In this document: one piece after another, positions 24,515 through 34,079 of the stretch | Position numbering within the stretch: position 1 is the first letter of the stretch | Layout: the number at the start of each line of letters is the position of its first letter | Source: Pseudomonas farsensis | GTDB taxonomy: Bacteria; Pseudomonadota; Gammaproteobacteria; Pseudomonadales; Pseudomonadaceae | Length of the DNA: 64,000 nt | Direction of reading: 5' to 3' | Assembly: GCF_014268805.2 (NCBI RefSeq) | Contig: NZ_JABWRF020000004.1 | Location: 1-64,000 of the forward strand | The notes under the pieces: generated by a model | What the model was told of the DNA's origin: nothing | Seen by the model: the letters and a program-made list of their open reading frames with translations, nothing else | Databases searched by the model: none | Made by a program: the position numbers and the translations under genes

Positions 24515-26368
24515 CTATTCAACGCCCTCAACCACCCCTTGGTCCTCGCCCAGAAACCCACCACTCTGGTGCTGCCACAGCCGCGCATAAGTACCATTGC
24601 GGCCCAGCAGTTCGGCATGGGTGCCTTGCTCGATGATGCGCCCTTCATCCATGACGATCAGCCGGTCCATGGCGGCGATGGTCGACAGCCGGTGGGCGAT
24701 GGCGATCACCGTCTTGCCTTGCATCATTTCGTCCAGGCTCTCCTGGATCGCCACTTCGACCTCCGAATCCAGCGCACTGGTGGCTTCGTCCAGCAGCAGA
24801 ATCGGCGCGTTCTTGAGCATTACCCGGGCAATGGCGATGCGCTGGCGCTGGCCACCGGAAAGCTTGATGCCGCGCTCACCGACCAAGGTGTCGTAGCCGC
24901 TGTGGCCCTGTTTGTCGCTGAGCTGGTTGATAAACCCATCGGCCTGAGCGTTGGCGGCGGCGCGCTGGATCTGCGCATCGGTGGCGTCGGGGCGGCCGTA
25001 GGCGATGTTGTCGCGGATCGAGCGGTGCAGCAGCGAGGTGTCCTGGGTGACCATGCCGATAGCGCTGCGCAGGCTGTCCTGGGTGACGTCGGCAATGTTC
25101 TGCCCGTCGATGCGAATACTGCCGCTGTCAACGTCGTAGAAACGCAGCAGCAGGTTGATCAGCGTCGACTTGCCAGCGCCTGAACGGCCCACCAGCCCGA
25201 CCTTTTCGCCAGCGCGAATAGTCAGCGAAAGGCCATCGAGCACCTGGCGCTCACCGTTGTAGTTGAAGCTCACGTTGTCGAACTGCACGGCCCCGCCACG
25301 GGTTTCGAGCAAGGCTGCGTCTGGCTTGTCCTGCACCTTGGGGCCGCGGGTGAGGGTCTGCATGCCGTCCTGCACGGTGCCGATGCTTTCGAACAGCGAA
25401 GTCATCTGCCACATGATCCAGTGCGACATGCCGTTGATGCGCAGGGCCATGGCAGTGATTGCCGCCACCGCACCGGTGCCGACCTGGCCCTGGTGCCACA
25501 GCCACAAGGCGTAGCCGCCGGCGCCCATGATCAGGCCCACCACCAGCGCCTGGTTGACGATTTCGAACTGGCTGACCAGGCGCATCTGGCGAAAGCCGGT
25601 GAGCTTGAAGTCTTCCATGGCCGCGCGGGCGAAATGCGCCTCGCGCCTTGAGTGGGAGAACAGCTTCACCGTGGTGATGTTGGTGTAGGCGTCAGAAATA
25701 CGCCCGGTCATCGACGAGCGCGCGTGGGCCTGCTCCTGGCCGACCTTGCCCAGGCGCGGCACGAAATACAGCATGGCCAGGCCGAACAGCGCCAGCCAGG
25801 CAAGAAACGGCAGCATCAGTTTGAGCGCAAAGCCGCCGGCCAAGGCAATGATGGCAATGAAATACACGCCGATGCCCGGAATGATCTCGATCATCGTGAA
25901 CAGCACTTCACGCACGCCCAGCGCCGTCTGCATCACCTTGGTGGTGACGCGCCCGGAGAACTCGTCGGAGAAGAACGACAGGCTCTGGCGCAGCATCAAG
26001 CGGTGGAAGTCCCAGCGCAGACGCAGCGGCAGGTTGATCGCCAGCACCTGGTGCTGAACCATGGTGCGCAATGCAACCAGGGCAATGCTGACTACCAGCA
26101 CGATACCGATGCCCCACAGCACCCGCTGCTCCTGGCCATCGGCCGCGCCGCCGGCCTGCCAGGTGGACAGCAGGTCGACTACCTGGCCGAGAAAGGCGAA
26201 CAGCCAGGCCTCGTACACCGACACCGCAGCACTCAGCAGCGCAAAGGCGAGGATATAGCCGCGCGCTCCGCGGGTGCAGGCCCACAGGAAGCGAAACAGC
26301 CCCATGGGCGGCGGCGGGGCCTCGTCGGGTGGGAAGGGGTCTAGCCGTCGTTCAAAGGCGCCAAGCAT
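24515..26368 (-). CDS. ABC exporter, fused permease/ATP-binding protein
   Basis: This 617-residue half-transporter has a six-helix type-1 exporter membrane domain (about residues 20-330) and a nucleotide-binding domain with Walker A GRSGAGKST near 393, signature LSGGQRQR near 502 and Walker B ILLLDEATSALD near 523. It probably works as a homodimer in the inner membrane, exporting a lipid, drug or peptide. Substrate is not readable. The ATG at 26368 has a GGAGA ribosome site; the longer ORF to 26428 lacks one. It is divergent from metE. Confidence 0.9.
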   Translation of the reverse strand: MLGAFERRLDPFPPDEAPPPPMGLFRFLWACTRGARGYILAFALLSAAVSVYEAWLFAFLGQVVDLLSTWQAGGAADGQEQRVLWGIGIVLVVSIALVALRTMVQHQVLAINLPLRLRWDFHRLMLRQSLSFFSDEFSGRVTTKVMQTALGVREVLFTMIEIIPGIGVYFIAIIALAGGFALKLMLPFLAWLALFGLAMLYFVPRLGKVGQEQAHARSSMTGRISDAYTNITTVKLFSHSRREAHFARAAMEDFKLTGFRQMRLVSQFEIVNQALVVGLIMGAGGYALWLWHQGQVGTGAVAAITAMALRINGMSHWIMWQMTSLFESIGTVQDGMQTLTRGPKVQDKPDAALLETRGGAVQFDNVSFNYNGERQVLDGLSLTIRAGEKVGLVGRSGAGKSTLINLLLRFYDVDSGSIRIDGQNIADVTQDSLRSAIGMVTQDTSLLHRSIRDNIAYGRPDATDAQIQRAAANAQADGFINQLSDKQGHSGYDTLVGERGIKLSGGQRQRIAIARVMLKNAPILLLDEATSALDSEVEVAIQESLDEMMQGKTVIAIAHRLSTIAAMDRLIVMDEGRIIEQGTHAELLGRNGTYARLWQHQSGGFLGEDQGVVEGVE

Positions 26369-26470
26369 CAAGGTCTCCGGATTGATCAGGGGATGGGCGA
26401 CAGGATAGCAAGATGCGATTTGCAACACTGCGCTTGAACATGAGCAAAACTACGATTGCTATCAAATAAT

Positions 26471-26485
26471 ATGAGTTTGTCTCAT
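26471..26485 (+). promoter_or_regulatory. Inverted repeat upstream of metE
   Basis: ATGAG-N5-CTCAT lies about 60 bp before the metE start, in the 175-bp gap shared with the divergent exporter gene. It may bind a regulator; it does not match the MetR consensus TGAA-N5-TTCA well. No cobalamin or SAM riboswitch could fit here. Confidence 0.35.
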
Positions 26486-26543
26486 TAGAAAGCTTTGCAG
26501 AGAATGGTCGCCATTGAATGACTCGATGGAGCGACAGAACAAC

Positions 26544-28841
26544 ATGGCACTGGCACACAACCTCGGTTTCCCACGTATTGGCGCCGACCGCGAACTGAAA
26601 AAAGCCCTTGAGGCCTTCTGGAAGGGTGAACTGGACGAAGCTGGTTTGCGCCAGGTTGGCCGTGAACTGCGGGCAAGCCACTGGCAGGCGCAGAAGGACG
26701 CCGGCATCGAGCTGCTGCCGGTTGGTGACTTTGCCTGGTACGACCAGGTGCTGACCCATTCGTTGACCTTCGGCGTGGTGCCGCAACGCTTCCAACGCCC
26801 CGAAGGCGCCAAGCCGACGCTGCAAACCTTGTTCGACATGGCCCGTGGGGCCAACGACACCGACGGTTGCTGTGGCGGCGCCCATGCGCAGGAAATGACC
26901 AAGTGGTTCGATACCAACTACCACTACCTGGTGCCAGAATTCAGCGCCGATCAGCACTTCGCCCTGAGCTGGGAGCAACTTTTCGAAGAGGTCGACGAAG
27001 CCCATGCCTTGGGCCATGCGGTGAAGCCGGTGATCATTGGCCCGCTGACCTACCTGTGGCTGGGCAAGAGCAAAGGTGCGGGCTTCGACAAGCTCGAATT
27101 GCTCGACCGCCTGCTGGCGCTGTACGACGAAATCTTCAACCGCCTGGCAACCCAGGGTGTGGAGTGGGTGCAGATCGATGAGCCGATTCTGGTACTCGAC
27201 CTGCCGCAGGACTGGAAGAACGCCTTCGAGCGAGCCTACAACATCCTGCAGCGTGCGCCGCTGAAAAAGCTGATCGCCACCTACTTTTGCGGGCTCGAAG
27301 AGAACCTTGGCCTGGCCGCCAATCTGCCGGTCGATGGCCTGCATATCGACCTGGTGCGTGCGCCTGAGCAGTACCCGACCATTCTCGACCGGCTGCCGGC
27401 CTACAAAGTGCTGTCGCTGGGCCTGGTCAATGGCCGCAGCATCTGGGCCTGTGACCTGGAAAAGGCCGCCGATGTGCTGCGCCACGCCGCCGAGCGCCTG
27501 GGCGAGCGGCTGTGGGTGGCGCCGTCCTGCTCATTGCTGCACAGCCCGGTGGATCTGGCCCGCGAAGACAAGCTTGATGCCGAACTGCAAAGCTGGCTGG
27601 CCTTTGCCGTGCAGAAGTGCCAGGAGGTTGCCGTGCTGGCCAAAGCCGTCAATCAGCCTGAAGCGCCCGATGTACTGGCAGCGCTTGCCCGCAGCCGCGC
27701 CGTCCAGGCTAGCCGTGCGGCGTCGCCGCGCATTCACAAGCCTGCCGTGCAAGCGCGCGTGGCTGCCATCAAGCCGGCTGACAGCCAGCGCAACTCGGCC
27801 TTCGCCCAACGCATCGCCAAGCAGCGCGCCGGCCTGAACCTGCCTGCCTTCCCGACCACCACCATTGGCTCGTTCCCGCAGACCACGGCGATTCGCCTGG
27901 CGCGCCAGGCGTTCAAGCAAGGCAAGCTGACCCTGGGCGACTACACCGAGGCGATGCACAGCGAGATCCGCCACGCCGTCAAGATTCAGCAAGACCTGGG
28001 GCTGGACGTGCTGGTGCATGGCGAGGCCGAGCGTAACGACATGGTCGAGTACTTCGCCGAGCAACTCGATGGCTATGCGTTCACCCGCTTTGGCTGGGTG
28101 CAGAGCTACGGCTCGCGCTGCGTCAAGCCTGCGCTGATCTTCGGCGACCTGAGCCGCCCGAACGCGATGACCGTAGAGTGGATCCGCTACGCCCAAGGCC
28201 TGACCGACAAAGTCATGAAAGGCATGCTGACGGGGCCAGTAACCATGCTGATGTGGTCCTTCCCGCGCGAGGATGTGAGCCGTGAGGTGCAAGCCCGGCA
28301 ACTGGCCCTGGCGATTCGCGACGAGGTGGTGGACCTTGAGGCCGCCGGCATCCGTATCGTGCAGATCGACGAAGCGGCGTTTCGCGAGGGCCTGCCGCTG
28401 CGTCGCAGCGCGTGGCCAGCCTACCTTGAGTGGGCCACCGAAGCCTTCCGCCTGTGCGCCTCGGGGGTGCGTGACGAAACCCAGATTCACACGCACATGT
28501 GCTACAGCGAATTCAACGATGTGATCGAGTCCATCGCCGCCATGGATGCGGACGTGATCACCATCGAAACCTCGCGCTCGGACATGGAGCTCTTGGAGGC
28601 GTTCGAGAAGTTCGACTACCCCAACGAGATTGGCCCAGGGGTGTATGACATCCACTCGCCACGGGTGCCGAGCAAGGACGACATGGTCAAGCTGCTGACC
28701 AAGGCAGCGCAGCGCATTCCAGCCGAGCGCTTGTGGGTCAACCCTGACTGCGGCCTCAAGACCCGGGCCTGGCCTGAGACGGAGGCTGCGTTGGTGAACA
28801 TGGTTGCCGCAGCCCGCACATTGCGCGCGACACTGCTGTAA
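26544..28841 (+). CDS. metE: Cobalamin-independent methionine synthase MetE
   Basis: MetE transfers the methyl group of 5-methyltetrahydropteroyl-triglutamate to homocysteine. The 765-residue protein has the two-barrel layout. The N-terminal barrel begins LGFPRIGADRELKKALE. The C-terminal barrel has TTTIGSFPQT and the zinc site: His651 and Cys653 (HTHMC), with Cys736 (NPDCGLKTR). The fourth ligand is expected near Glu675. I chose the ATG at 26544 (MALAHN), the usual family start; two ATGs at 26514 and 26526 are possible. No metR gene is next to it. Confidence 0.96.
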   Translation: MALAHNLGFPRIGADRELKKALEAFWKGELDEAGLRQVGRELRASHWQAQKDAGIELLPVGDFAWYDQVLTHSLTFGVVPQRFQRPEGAKPTLQTLFDMARGANDTDGCCGGAHAQEMTKWFDTNYHYLVPEFSADQHFALSWEQLFEEVDEAHALGHAVKPVIIGPLTYLWLGKSKGAGFDKLELLDRLLALYDEIFNRLATQGVEWVQIDEPILVLDLPQDWKNAFERAYNILQRAPLKKLIATYFCGLEENLGLAANLPVDGLHIDLVRAPEQYPTILDRLPAYKVLSLGLVNGRSIWACDLEKAADVLRHAAERLGERLWVAPSCSLLHSPVDLAREDKLDAELQSWLAFAVQKCQEVAVLAKAVNQPEAPDVLAALARSRAVQASRAASPRIHKPAVQARVAAIKPADSQRNSAFAQRIAKQRAGLNLPAFPTTTIGSFPQTTAIRLARQAFKQGKLTLGDYTEAMHSEIRHAVKIQQDLGLDVLVHGEAERNDMVEYFAEQLDGYAFTRFGWVQSYGSRCVKPALIFGDLSRPNAMTVEWIRYAQGLTDKVMKGMLTGPVTMLMWSFPREDVSREVQARQLALAIRDEVVDLEAAGIRIVQIDEAAFREGLPLRRSAWPAYLEWATEAFRLCASGVRDETQIHTHMCYSEFNDVIESIAAMDADVITIETSRSDMELLEAFEKFDYPNEIGPGVYDIHSPRVPSKDDMVKLLTKAAQRIPAERLWVNPDCGLKTRAWPETEAALVNMVAAARTLRATLL

Positions 28842-28960
28842 AGCCTGGGGGCGTTTCGGTTTTATTGCGCCAAGCCTGCATTGACCCTTTAACACCCGAC
28901 GTGGTCTGCTGGCATGGCTGCACTAAAACCGAATGAGCCTTCAAAGGAAGATGAAGATCC

Positions 28961-29587
28961 ATGTCCGAGTTCAAACTGCATTGCTTCGCTGAATCGGGTA
29001 ACGCCTACAAGGCAGCCCTGATGCTTGAACTGACGGAACAGGACTGGGATCCGGTGTTCGTCGATTTCTTCAACGGCCAGACCCGCGAGCAGAGCTGGCG
29101 CGAGCAGGTCAACGAGCAGGGTGAGGTGCCGGTGCTCGAACATGCCGGCCAGACCTTGACCCAATCCGCGCTGATTCTTGAGTACCTGGCCGAACACACC
29201 GGCCAGTTCGGCGCGCGCGATGCGGCAGAAAAACGCGAAATCTGGCGCTGGATGCTGTTCGACAACCACAAGTTCACCGCCTACTACGCGGCGCTGCGCT
29301 TTATCTATTGCCTCAAAGAATCCGGTGAAACCGACGTTACCCGCTTCCTGCGCGAGCGGGCCACGGCCGCCTATCGCATCGTCGATGCCCATCTGGCAAA
29401 CACGCCTTTCATGGTCGGTGGGCGTTTGACCATCGCCGACCTGTCGCTGGCAGGCTACGTTTTCATGCCTGAAGACACTGGCATTGCGCTGGAGGAGTTC
29501 GTCCACATCGAGGCCTGGAAGGGCCGAATCAAAGCGCTCAAGGGGTGGCAGCACCCTTACGACTTGATGCCAGGCGTCGCGCTCTGA
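28961..29587 (+). CDS. Glutathione S-transferase family protein
   Basis: This 208-residue protein has an N-terminal thioredoxin-like domain (FKLHCFAESGNAYKAALML; the Ser12 region in place of the usual Ser/Tyr/Cys) and the GSH-binding GEVPVLEHAGQTLTQSALI with cis-Pro and the ExS motif variant TQSA. The C-terminal helical domain has the N-capping motif LTIADLSLAGY. It likely conjugates or reduces small electrophiles with glutathione. It stands alone between metE and a fecI-type gene. Confidence 0.9.
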   Translation: MSEFKLHCFAESGNAYKAALMLELTEQDWDPVFVDFFNGQTREQSWREQVNEQGEVPVLEHAGQTLTQSALILEYLAEHTGQFGARDAAEKREIWRWMLFDNHKFTAYYAALRFIYCLKESGETDVTRFLRERATAAYRIVDAHLANTPFMVGGRLTIADLSLAGYVFMPEDTGIALEEFVHIEAWKGRIKALKGWQHPYDLMPGVAL

Positions 29588-29612
29588 GCCCACTTGGCAC
29601 ACGCGCGACAAC

Positions 29613-29632
29613 AAATTAGAATCAGTCGCATT
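29613..29632 (+). promoter_or_regulatory. Probable Fur box upstream of fecI-like gene
   Basis: AAATTAGAATCAGTCGCATT resembles Fur sites placed before Pseudomonas fecI-type sigma genes (compare AATGAGAATCATTCGCATT as a typical form). It lies 26 bp before the sigma-factor start, so iron repression is likely. Confidence 0.6.
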
Positions 29633-29657
29633 TACGTCAAGCGCGTGTGCCTTCCTG

Positions 29658-30173
29658 ATGACCAACCCTTGCGCGGCCAGTAATACCCCGGTCGATGCCC
29701 TCTATCGCGAACACCGTAGCTGGCTGCAAAGCTGGCTGCAGCGGCGTTTGGGCGACAGCTGGGCTGCCGCCGACCTGACCCAGGATACGTTCTTACGCGT
29801 GCTCGCGGCTCAGCAGGCGCGCACCTTGCCCAGCCTGCGCGAGCCGAGGGCGTATCTGCTGACGGTCGGCCGGCGCTTGCTGGTCAACCATTACCAACGC
29901 CGTGACCTTGAGCGGGCCTATCTGGAAGCGTTGGCCAACCTGCCCGAGGCGCAGGTGCCGTCGCCTGAGCAACGCTGGCTGCTGCTGGAAACCTTGCAGG
30001 CCCTCGATGAGCTGCTCGACGGCCTGCCGCGCCCCGTGCGCCGGGCGTTTCTCTGGTCGCAACTCGAAGGCCTGGGTTACGCCTGCATTGCCGAGCGGCT
30101 GCAGGTCAGCGAGCGGACGGTCAAACGCTACATGGCCCAGGCCTACGAGCACTGCCTGCTGGTGGACCTTTGA
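29658..30173 (+). CDS. FecI-type ECF sigma factor
   Basis: This 171-residue iron-starvation sigma factor has region 2 (DLTQDTFLRVLAA, then REPRAYLLTVGRRLLVNH) and region 4 (GLGYACIAERLQVSERTVKRY), both classic FecI signatures. It would direct RNA polymerase to the siderophore-receptor gene downstream. Its stop overlaps the fecR start (TTGA). A probable Fur box lies just upstream. Confidence 0.93.
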   Translation: MTNPCAASNTPVDALYREHRSWLQSWLQRRLGDSWAAADLTQDTFLRVLAAQQARTLPSLREPRAYLLTVGRRLLVNHYQRRDLERAYLEALANLPEAQVPSPEQRWLLLETLQALDELLDGLPRPVRRAFLWSQLEGLGYACIAERLQVSERTVKRYMAQAYEHCLLVDL

Positions 30174-31117
30174 GCGGCGCCTCGTCCGCCCGGCAACTGG
30201 CCCGCGAAGCGGCGCAGTGGCTGGCGCTGCAGGATAGCGGGGCCTTCAGCGCCGAGCAGGCCGCCGAGCTGGGCCGTTGGCGCCAGCGCAGCGCGGCCCA
30301 TGAGGCGCTGTGGCAAAAGGCCGAAATGCTCCGCCAACGCTTTGCCGAGGTGCCCGCGCCGCTGGCCGCCGCCTGCCTTGACCGGCCCATGCTCGACCGC
30401 CGCCGGCTGCTTGGCCAGGCGCTGGCGTTGGGCAGCTTGGCGCCGCTCGCCTGGTTGGGTTACCGGCAACTGCCGGTGGCCAACTGGCGCGCCGACTTGC
30501 GCACCGCTACCGGCGAGCGTCGCGGCCTGACGCTGCCCGATGGCAGCTATCTGCAACTGAACACCGCCACTGCCGTGAACCTTGATTTCGAGCAGGGCCG
30601 CCATGTTTTGCAGCTGCTTGAGGGTGAGATTGCGGTGCAGGGCAGGGGGCCTTTGCAGGTACATACCGGCCAAGGCCTGGTGCGGTCTTGGGGGGCGAAT
30701 TTCTGCGTGCGGCTGGACGCGGGGTTGTGTGTGGTTTCGGTCAGCCGCGGCGAGGTCGAACTGGTGCCGCAGGCAGGGCACAGCAGGCGCCTGGCGGCTG
30801 GCCAGCGGGGCCAATTTTCCGCAGGTGGTATACGCGCTACCGAGGCGTTCGATGCCTTGGTGCCCGGCTGGCAACAGGGCTTGCTGATGGCCGACAACCA
30901 GCCGTTGGGCGAACTGCTGCGCGAGCTGCGCCGGTACCGGGCTGGCCTGCTGCGCTGGGACCCGGCGCTGGAGCGGTTGCGGGTTACGGGCACGTTCCAG
31001 TTGGATGACACCGATCGCATCTTCGCCCTGTTGGCCGCCAGTTTGCCGTTGCAGGTGAGTTACCGCACGCGCTATTGGGTGTCGCTGGCGCCCGATCCTG
31101 AGCGCGTGGCCTCGTAA
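30170..31117 (+). CDS. FecR-type anti-sigma/sigma regulator
   Basis: This 315-residue protein has an N-terminal cytosolic DUF4880-like region (AREAAQWLALQDSGAF, LGRWRQRSAAHEALW), a membrane helix near residues 80-96, and a periplasmic FecR domain (RRGLTLPDGSYLQLN, LLEGEIAVQ). It relays the signal from the TonB receptor N-terminal domain to the FecI-like sigma factor. Start is a TTG overlapping the sigma stop. Confidence 0.92.
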   Translation: MSGASSARQLAREAAQWLALQDSGAFSAEQAAELGRWRQRSAAHEALWQKAEMLRQRFAEVPAPLAAACLDRPMLDRRRLLGQALALGSLAPLAWLGYRQLPVANWRADLRTATGERRGLTLPDGSYLQLNTATAVNLDFEQGRHVLQLLEGEIAVQGRGPLQVHTGQGLVRSWGANFCVRLDAGLCVVSVSRGEVELVPQAGHSRRLAAGQRGQFSAGGIRATEAFDALVPGWQQGLLMADNQPLGELLRELRRYRAGLLRWDPALERLRVTGTFQLDDTDRIFALLAASLPLQVSYRTRYWVSLAPDPERVAS

Positions 31118-31166
31118 CCCGCAATCGCTGGGCAGCTTGGGAGGCCCAATGATTTTGCGCAGTTCC

Positions 31167-31282
31167 GCACTGGCCTCATCGCAGGCTGTCGCCAGCTCCC
31201 ACAGGGTTTGAGTCAGGCACCGATTTCGCAGTCCGGCGCAGTCTTGGTGGGAGCTGGCGACAGCCTGCGATGAGGCCGGTGC
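31167..31282. repeat. REP long inverted repeat
   Basis: The 36-base arms 31167-31202 and 31247-31282 are complementary with one mismatch (core GGGAGCTGGCGACAGCC). The element lies in the 256-bp gap between fecR and the receptor gene. It could separate constitutive sigma/FecR transcription from the receptor's own sigma-dependent promoter. Confidence 0.92.
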
Positions 31283-31373
31283 AGATCACCGGCAAAAAAA
31301 TCCGCAACCCCCGTCCCCTTTTTCCAACTCGCTTGTCATTCAGGGCATAACTTCCTCAACAAGAGCATTCCGG

Positions 31374-33758
31374 ATGTCCCTGCCCACGCTTTTTCGCCCC
31401 CTGTCCACGCCATTGCTAGTGATCGCCCTGGGACTGCCAGGTACCGTCTGGGCCGAGGATGCCAGCCAGCGCCGCTTCGATGTGCCCGCCGGCAGCCTGG
31501 CCAGCGCGCTGACCCGTTTCGCTGGCCAGGCCGGGGTCAGCCTGTCGGTGGACCCGGCGTTGGTAGCAGGGCGCAGCAGCACTGGCCTGCGCGGTGACTT
31601 TGCCGTGGAAGAGGGCTTTCAGACGCTGCTGCAAGGCTCGGGCTTGCAATTGGTACCTGCCGGGCAGGGCAGCTACACCCTGATGCGCCAGGCACAGCCT
31701 GCCGACGGCGCCCATGAGTTGCCTAGCACAACCATCAATGGCGAAGGTGTCGGTCTTGCCAGCGATGCCTATGCCGGCGGCCAGGTGGCCCGGCGTGGCA
31801 ACCAGGGCCTGCTGGGGGAGCGCGACTTCATGGAGACGCCGTTCAACATGACTTCGTACACCAGCGAAGCCCTGCAGAACCAGCAGGCGCGGACCCTGGC
31901 CGATGCCGTGGCCAACGACCCCTCGGTGCGCACCACCAACCCATCGGGCGGGCGCTTCGAGCAGTTTTCGGTACGCGGCTTCAGCCTCTACAACAGTGAC
32001 GTCGCCTACGGCGGGCTGTATGGCGTGCTGCCGACCTACTCGATCGACATGGAAATGGTCGAGCGGGTGGACATTCTCAAAGGCCCCGGCGCCTTGCTCG
32101 GCGGCCTGGCGCCCAACGGCAGCGTGGGCGGTGGGGTGAACATCGAGCCCAAGCGCGCGGGTGACACGCCCCTGACGGAGTTCACCGCGCTGTACGCCTC
32201 GACCGGCCAAGGTGGCGGGCACCTCGATGTGGGGCGGCGTTTTGGCGAAGACCAGCGCTTTGGCCTGCGCCTGAATGCCTTGCGCCAGTCCGGCGACACC
32301 GAATGGGACCATCAAAGCCTGGAGCGTGAAGCAGCGGTGTTGGGCTTTGATGTGCGCGGCGAGCGTACCCGGCTGTCGCTGGATGTCGGCCGACAGGAGC
32401 GAGATGTCGATGGCACCATGGAACGCGTGGGCCTGGCCCGTGGCTTGAAGGTCCCGGATGCCAAGGACGTCCACCACAACTTTGCCCAGCCCTGGACCTA
32501 CGCGCGGGCCAAGGACACTTTCGGCGCCTTGCGTGGCGAATACGATGTCAGCGACAACTGGATGGTCTACGGCGCGGTGGGCGCCCGCAAGGGCGACTAC
32601 GATTTCATGCGTCACGCCGTGGTGCTGAGCAACGATGCGGGGCGTTTCAGCGTGACTCCGCGGGCATTCCAGCGCGAGGAAGATGTACGCACCGCCACTG
32701 TGGGCGCGCGTAGCTGGTTCAACACCGGGGCTGTCGGCCACACCCTGAACATGAGCCTGAACCGCTTCGAGCTGACCTTTGACAACACCGGCGCCAGCTA
32801 CGCCTCCGGGGTCAGCAACCTGTACGACCCGGTCACGCTGCCGGCCCCAGCCCGCGTGACCGACCCGGACGACCCTACCCACACCGAAACCGTGCTTTCC
32901 AGCGCAGCCCTGGCCGATACCCTGAGCTTTGCCGACGACACTGTGCTGCTGACCTTGGGTGTACGCCTGCAGCGGGTCGAGGTGGACAGCACCACGGCCG
33001 GCAAACCCAAGCCGGGTTACGACGAACGCGCAACCTCACCGGCCATGGGCCTGGTGTGGCGCACCACCGAGCAGTTGTCGCTGTACATGAACTACATGGA
33101 AGGCCTGACCCAAGGGCAGACCGCCGGGGAAACCACCGCGAATCAGGGCGAAATATTCGCACCGTTTCGCAGCAAGCAGCTTGAAGTGGGTGCCAAATAT
33201 GACATGGGCCGTTTCAGCACCACGCTCAGCGTGTTCCGCATCGAGCGGCCGATGTACTACACCGACAGCCAGAACTTCTTGCGCGACGATGGTGAGCAGC
33301 GCAACCAAGGGGTGGAGCTGAACCTGTTTGGTGAACCGCTGGATGGCGTGCGGGTGCTGGGCGGCGCCATGCTGCTCGACGCCACGCAGACGCGCACCAA
33401 CGGGGGCATCAACGACGGCAAGCGGGCGGTGGGCGCGCCAATCGTCAATGCCAACCTGGGCGTTGAATGGGATTTGCCGGCGGTGCAGGGGCTGACCTTG
33501 ACTGCGCGGATGATCCATACCGGCAGCCAGTACCTGGACGTTGCCAACACCCAGAAGCTCGATGCGTGGCAGCGTTACGACCTTGGGGCGCGCTATGCGC
33601 TGAAGTTGGGCGACAAGGACGTGACATTGCGCGCCAGTGTGGAGAATGTCTTGGACAAAACCTACTGGGCGTCGGCTAACGTGCCGGAGGGGACGGCTAC
33701 CGGGATGACCCTGTCGACGCCGCGTACCTGGCTGGTCTCGGCGACGGTCGGGTTTTGA
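31374..33758 (+). CDS. TonB-dependent siderophore receptor with signalling domain
   Basis: This 794-residue outer-membrane receptor has a signal peptide ending VWA (about residue 23-24). A Secretin/TonB N-terminal signalling domain (RFDVPAGSLASALTRF to about residue 100) follows, then a plug domain (SVRGFSL, VERVDILKGPGALLGG) and a 22-strand barrel ending in LVSATVGF. The signalling domain marks it as a transducer that talks to the FecR protein encoded just upstream. The siderophore is likely an exogenous or ferric hydroxamate/catecholate type; I cannot say which. Confidence 0.93.
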   Translation: MSLPTLFRPLSTPLLVIALGLPGTVWAEDASQRRFDVPAGSLASALTRFAGQAGVSLSVDPALVAGRSSTGLRGDFAVEEGFQTLLQGSGLQLVPAGQGSYTLMRQAQPADGAHELPSTTINGEGVGLASDAYAGGQVARRGNQGLLGERDFMETPFNMTSYTSEALQNQQARTLADAVANDPSVRTTNPSGGRFEQFSVRGFSLYNSDVAYGGLYGVLPTYSIDMEMVERVDILKGPGALLGGLAPNGSVGGGVNIEPKRAGDTPLTEFTALYASTGQGGGHLDVGRRFGEDQRFGLRLNALRQSGDTEWDHQSLEREAAVLGFDVRGERTRLSLDVGRQERDVDGTMERVGLARGLKVPDAKDVHHNFAQPWTYARAKDTFGALRGEYDVSDNWMVYGAVGARKGDYDFMRHAVVLSNDAGRFSVTPRAFQREEDVRTATVGARSWFNTGAVGHTLNMSLNRFELTFDNTGASYASGVSNLYDPVTLPAPARVTDPDDPTHTETVLSSAALADTLSFADDTVLLTLGVRLQRVEVDSTTAGKPKPGYDERATSPAMGLVWRTTEQLSLYMNYMEGLTQGQTAGETTANQGEIFAPFRSKQLEVGAKYDMGRFSTTLSVFRIERPMYYTDSQNFLRDDGEQRNQGVELNLFGEPLDGVRVLGGAMLLDATQTRTNGGINDGKRAVGAPIVNANLGVEWDLPAVQGLTLTARMIHTGSQYLDVANTQKLDAWQRYDLGARYALKLGDKDVTLRASVENVLDKTYWASANVPEGTATGMTLSTPRTWLVSATVGF

Positions 33759-33789
33759 GGAAGGCCTGCTGATGGTTGGTGATTTCGAT

Positions 33790-33885
33790 GTGGCGAGCGG
33801 GCTTGTCCCGCGTTGGGCTGCGCAGCAGTCCTGAAAACCCAAGGGGCTGCTGCGCAGCCCAACGCGGGACAAGCCCGCTCGCCAC
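33790..33885. repeat. REP long inverted repeat, perfect
   Basis: The 39-base arms 33790-33828 and 33847-33885 are exactly complementary (begin GTGGCGAGCGGGCTTGTCCC). The element lies 31 bp past the receptor stop as a probable terminator. The rest of the 321-bp gap to 34079 holds only another single REP (34026-34067). Confidence 0.93.
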
Positions 33886-34025
33886 AACTCGCTATCATTT
33901 CCCAAAGGATTGGTTCCAACCAGCAATGTTGCGGGTTAGCAGGGCCTGCGATGAGTCCACCACAAGCTTGCGCAAAAACCATGGAATCTCCCGCGCTGCC
34001 GCGGTTCTATGCGCAACGCGGGCGA

Positions 34026-34067
34026 TGTAGGAGCGGCCTTGTGCCGCGATGGGCTGCAAAGCAGCCC
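34026..34067. repeat. Single REP element
   Basis: A single copy, without inverted partner, of the TGTAGGAGCGGCCTTGTG class followed by the small hairpin GGGCTGCAAAGCAGCCC. It lies just past the 3' end of the transketolase C-terminal gene. Confidence 0.8.
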
Positions 34068-34079
34068 TGGATTACTCAA

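Noticed and set aside
26369..26543. Cobalamin riboswitch before metE
   Set aside because: No B12-box or required helices seen, and the gap is too short for a complete element.
26352..28895. Two long minus-strand frames (26352-27485 and 27531-28895) opposite metE
   Set aside because: Composition typical of antisense shadows; metE zinc ligands and barrel motifs are intact on the plus strand.
31416..32882. 488-residue open frame antisense to the TonB receptor gene
   Set aside because: Shadow frame rich in His, Ala and Gly with no domain; the receptor reading is certain.
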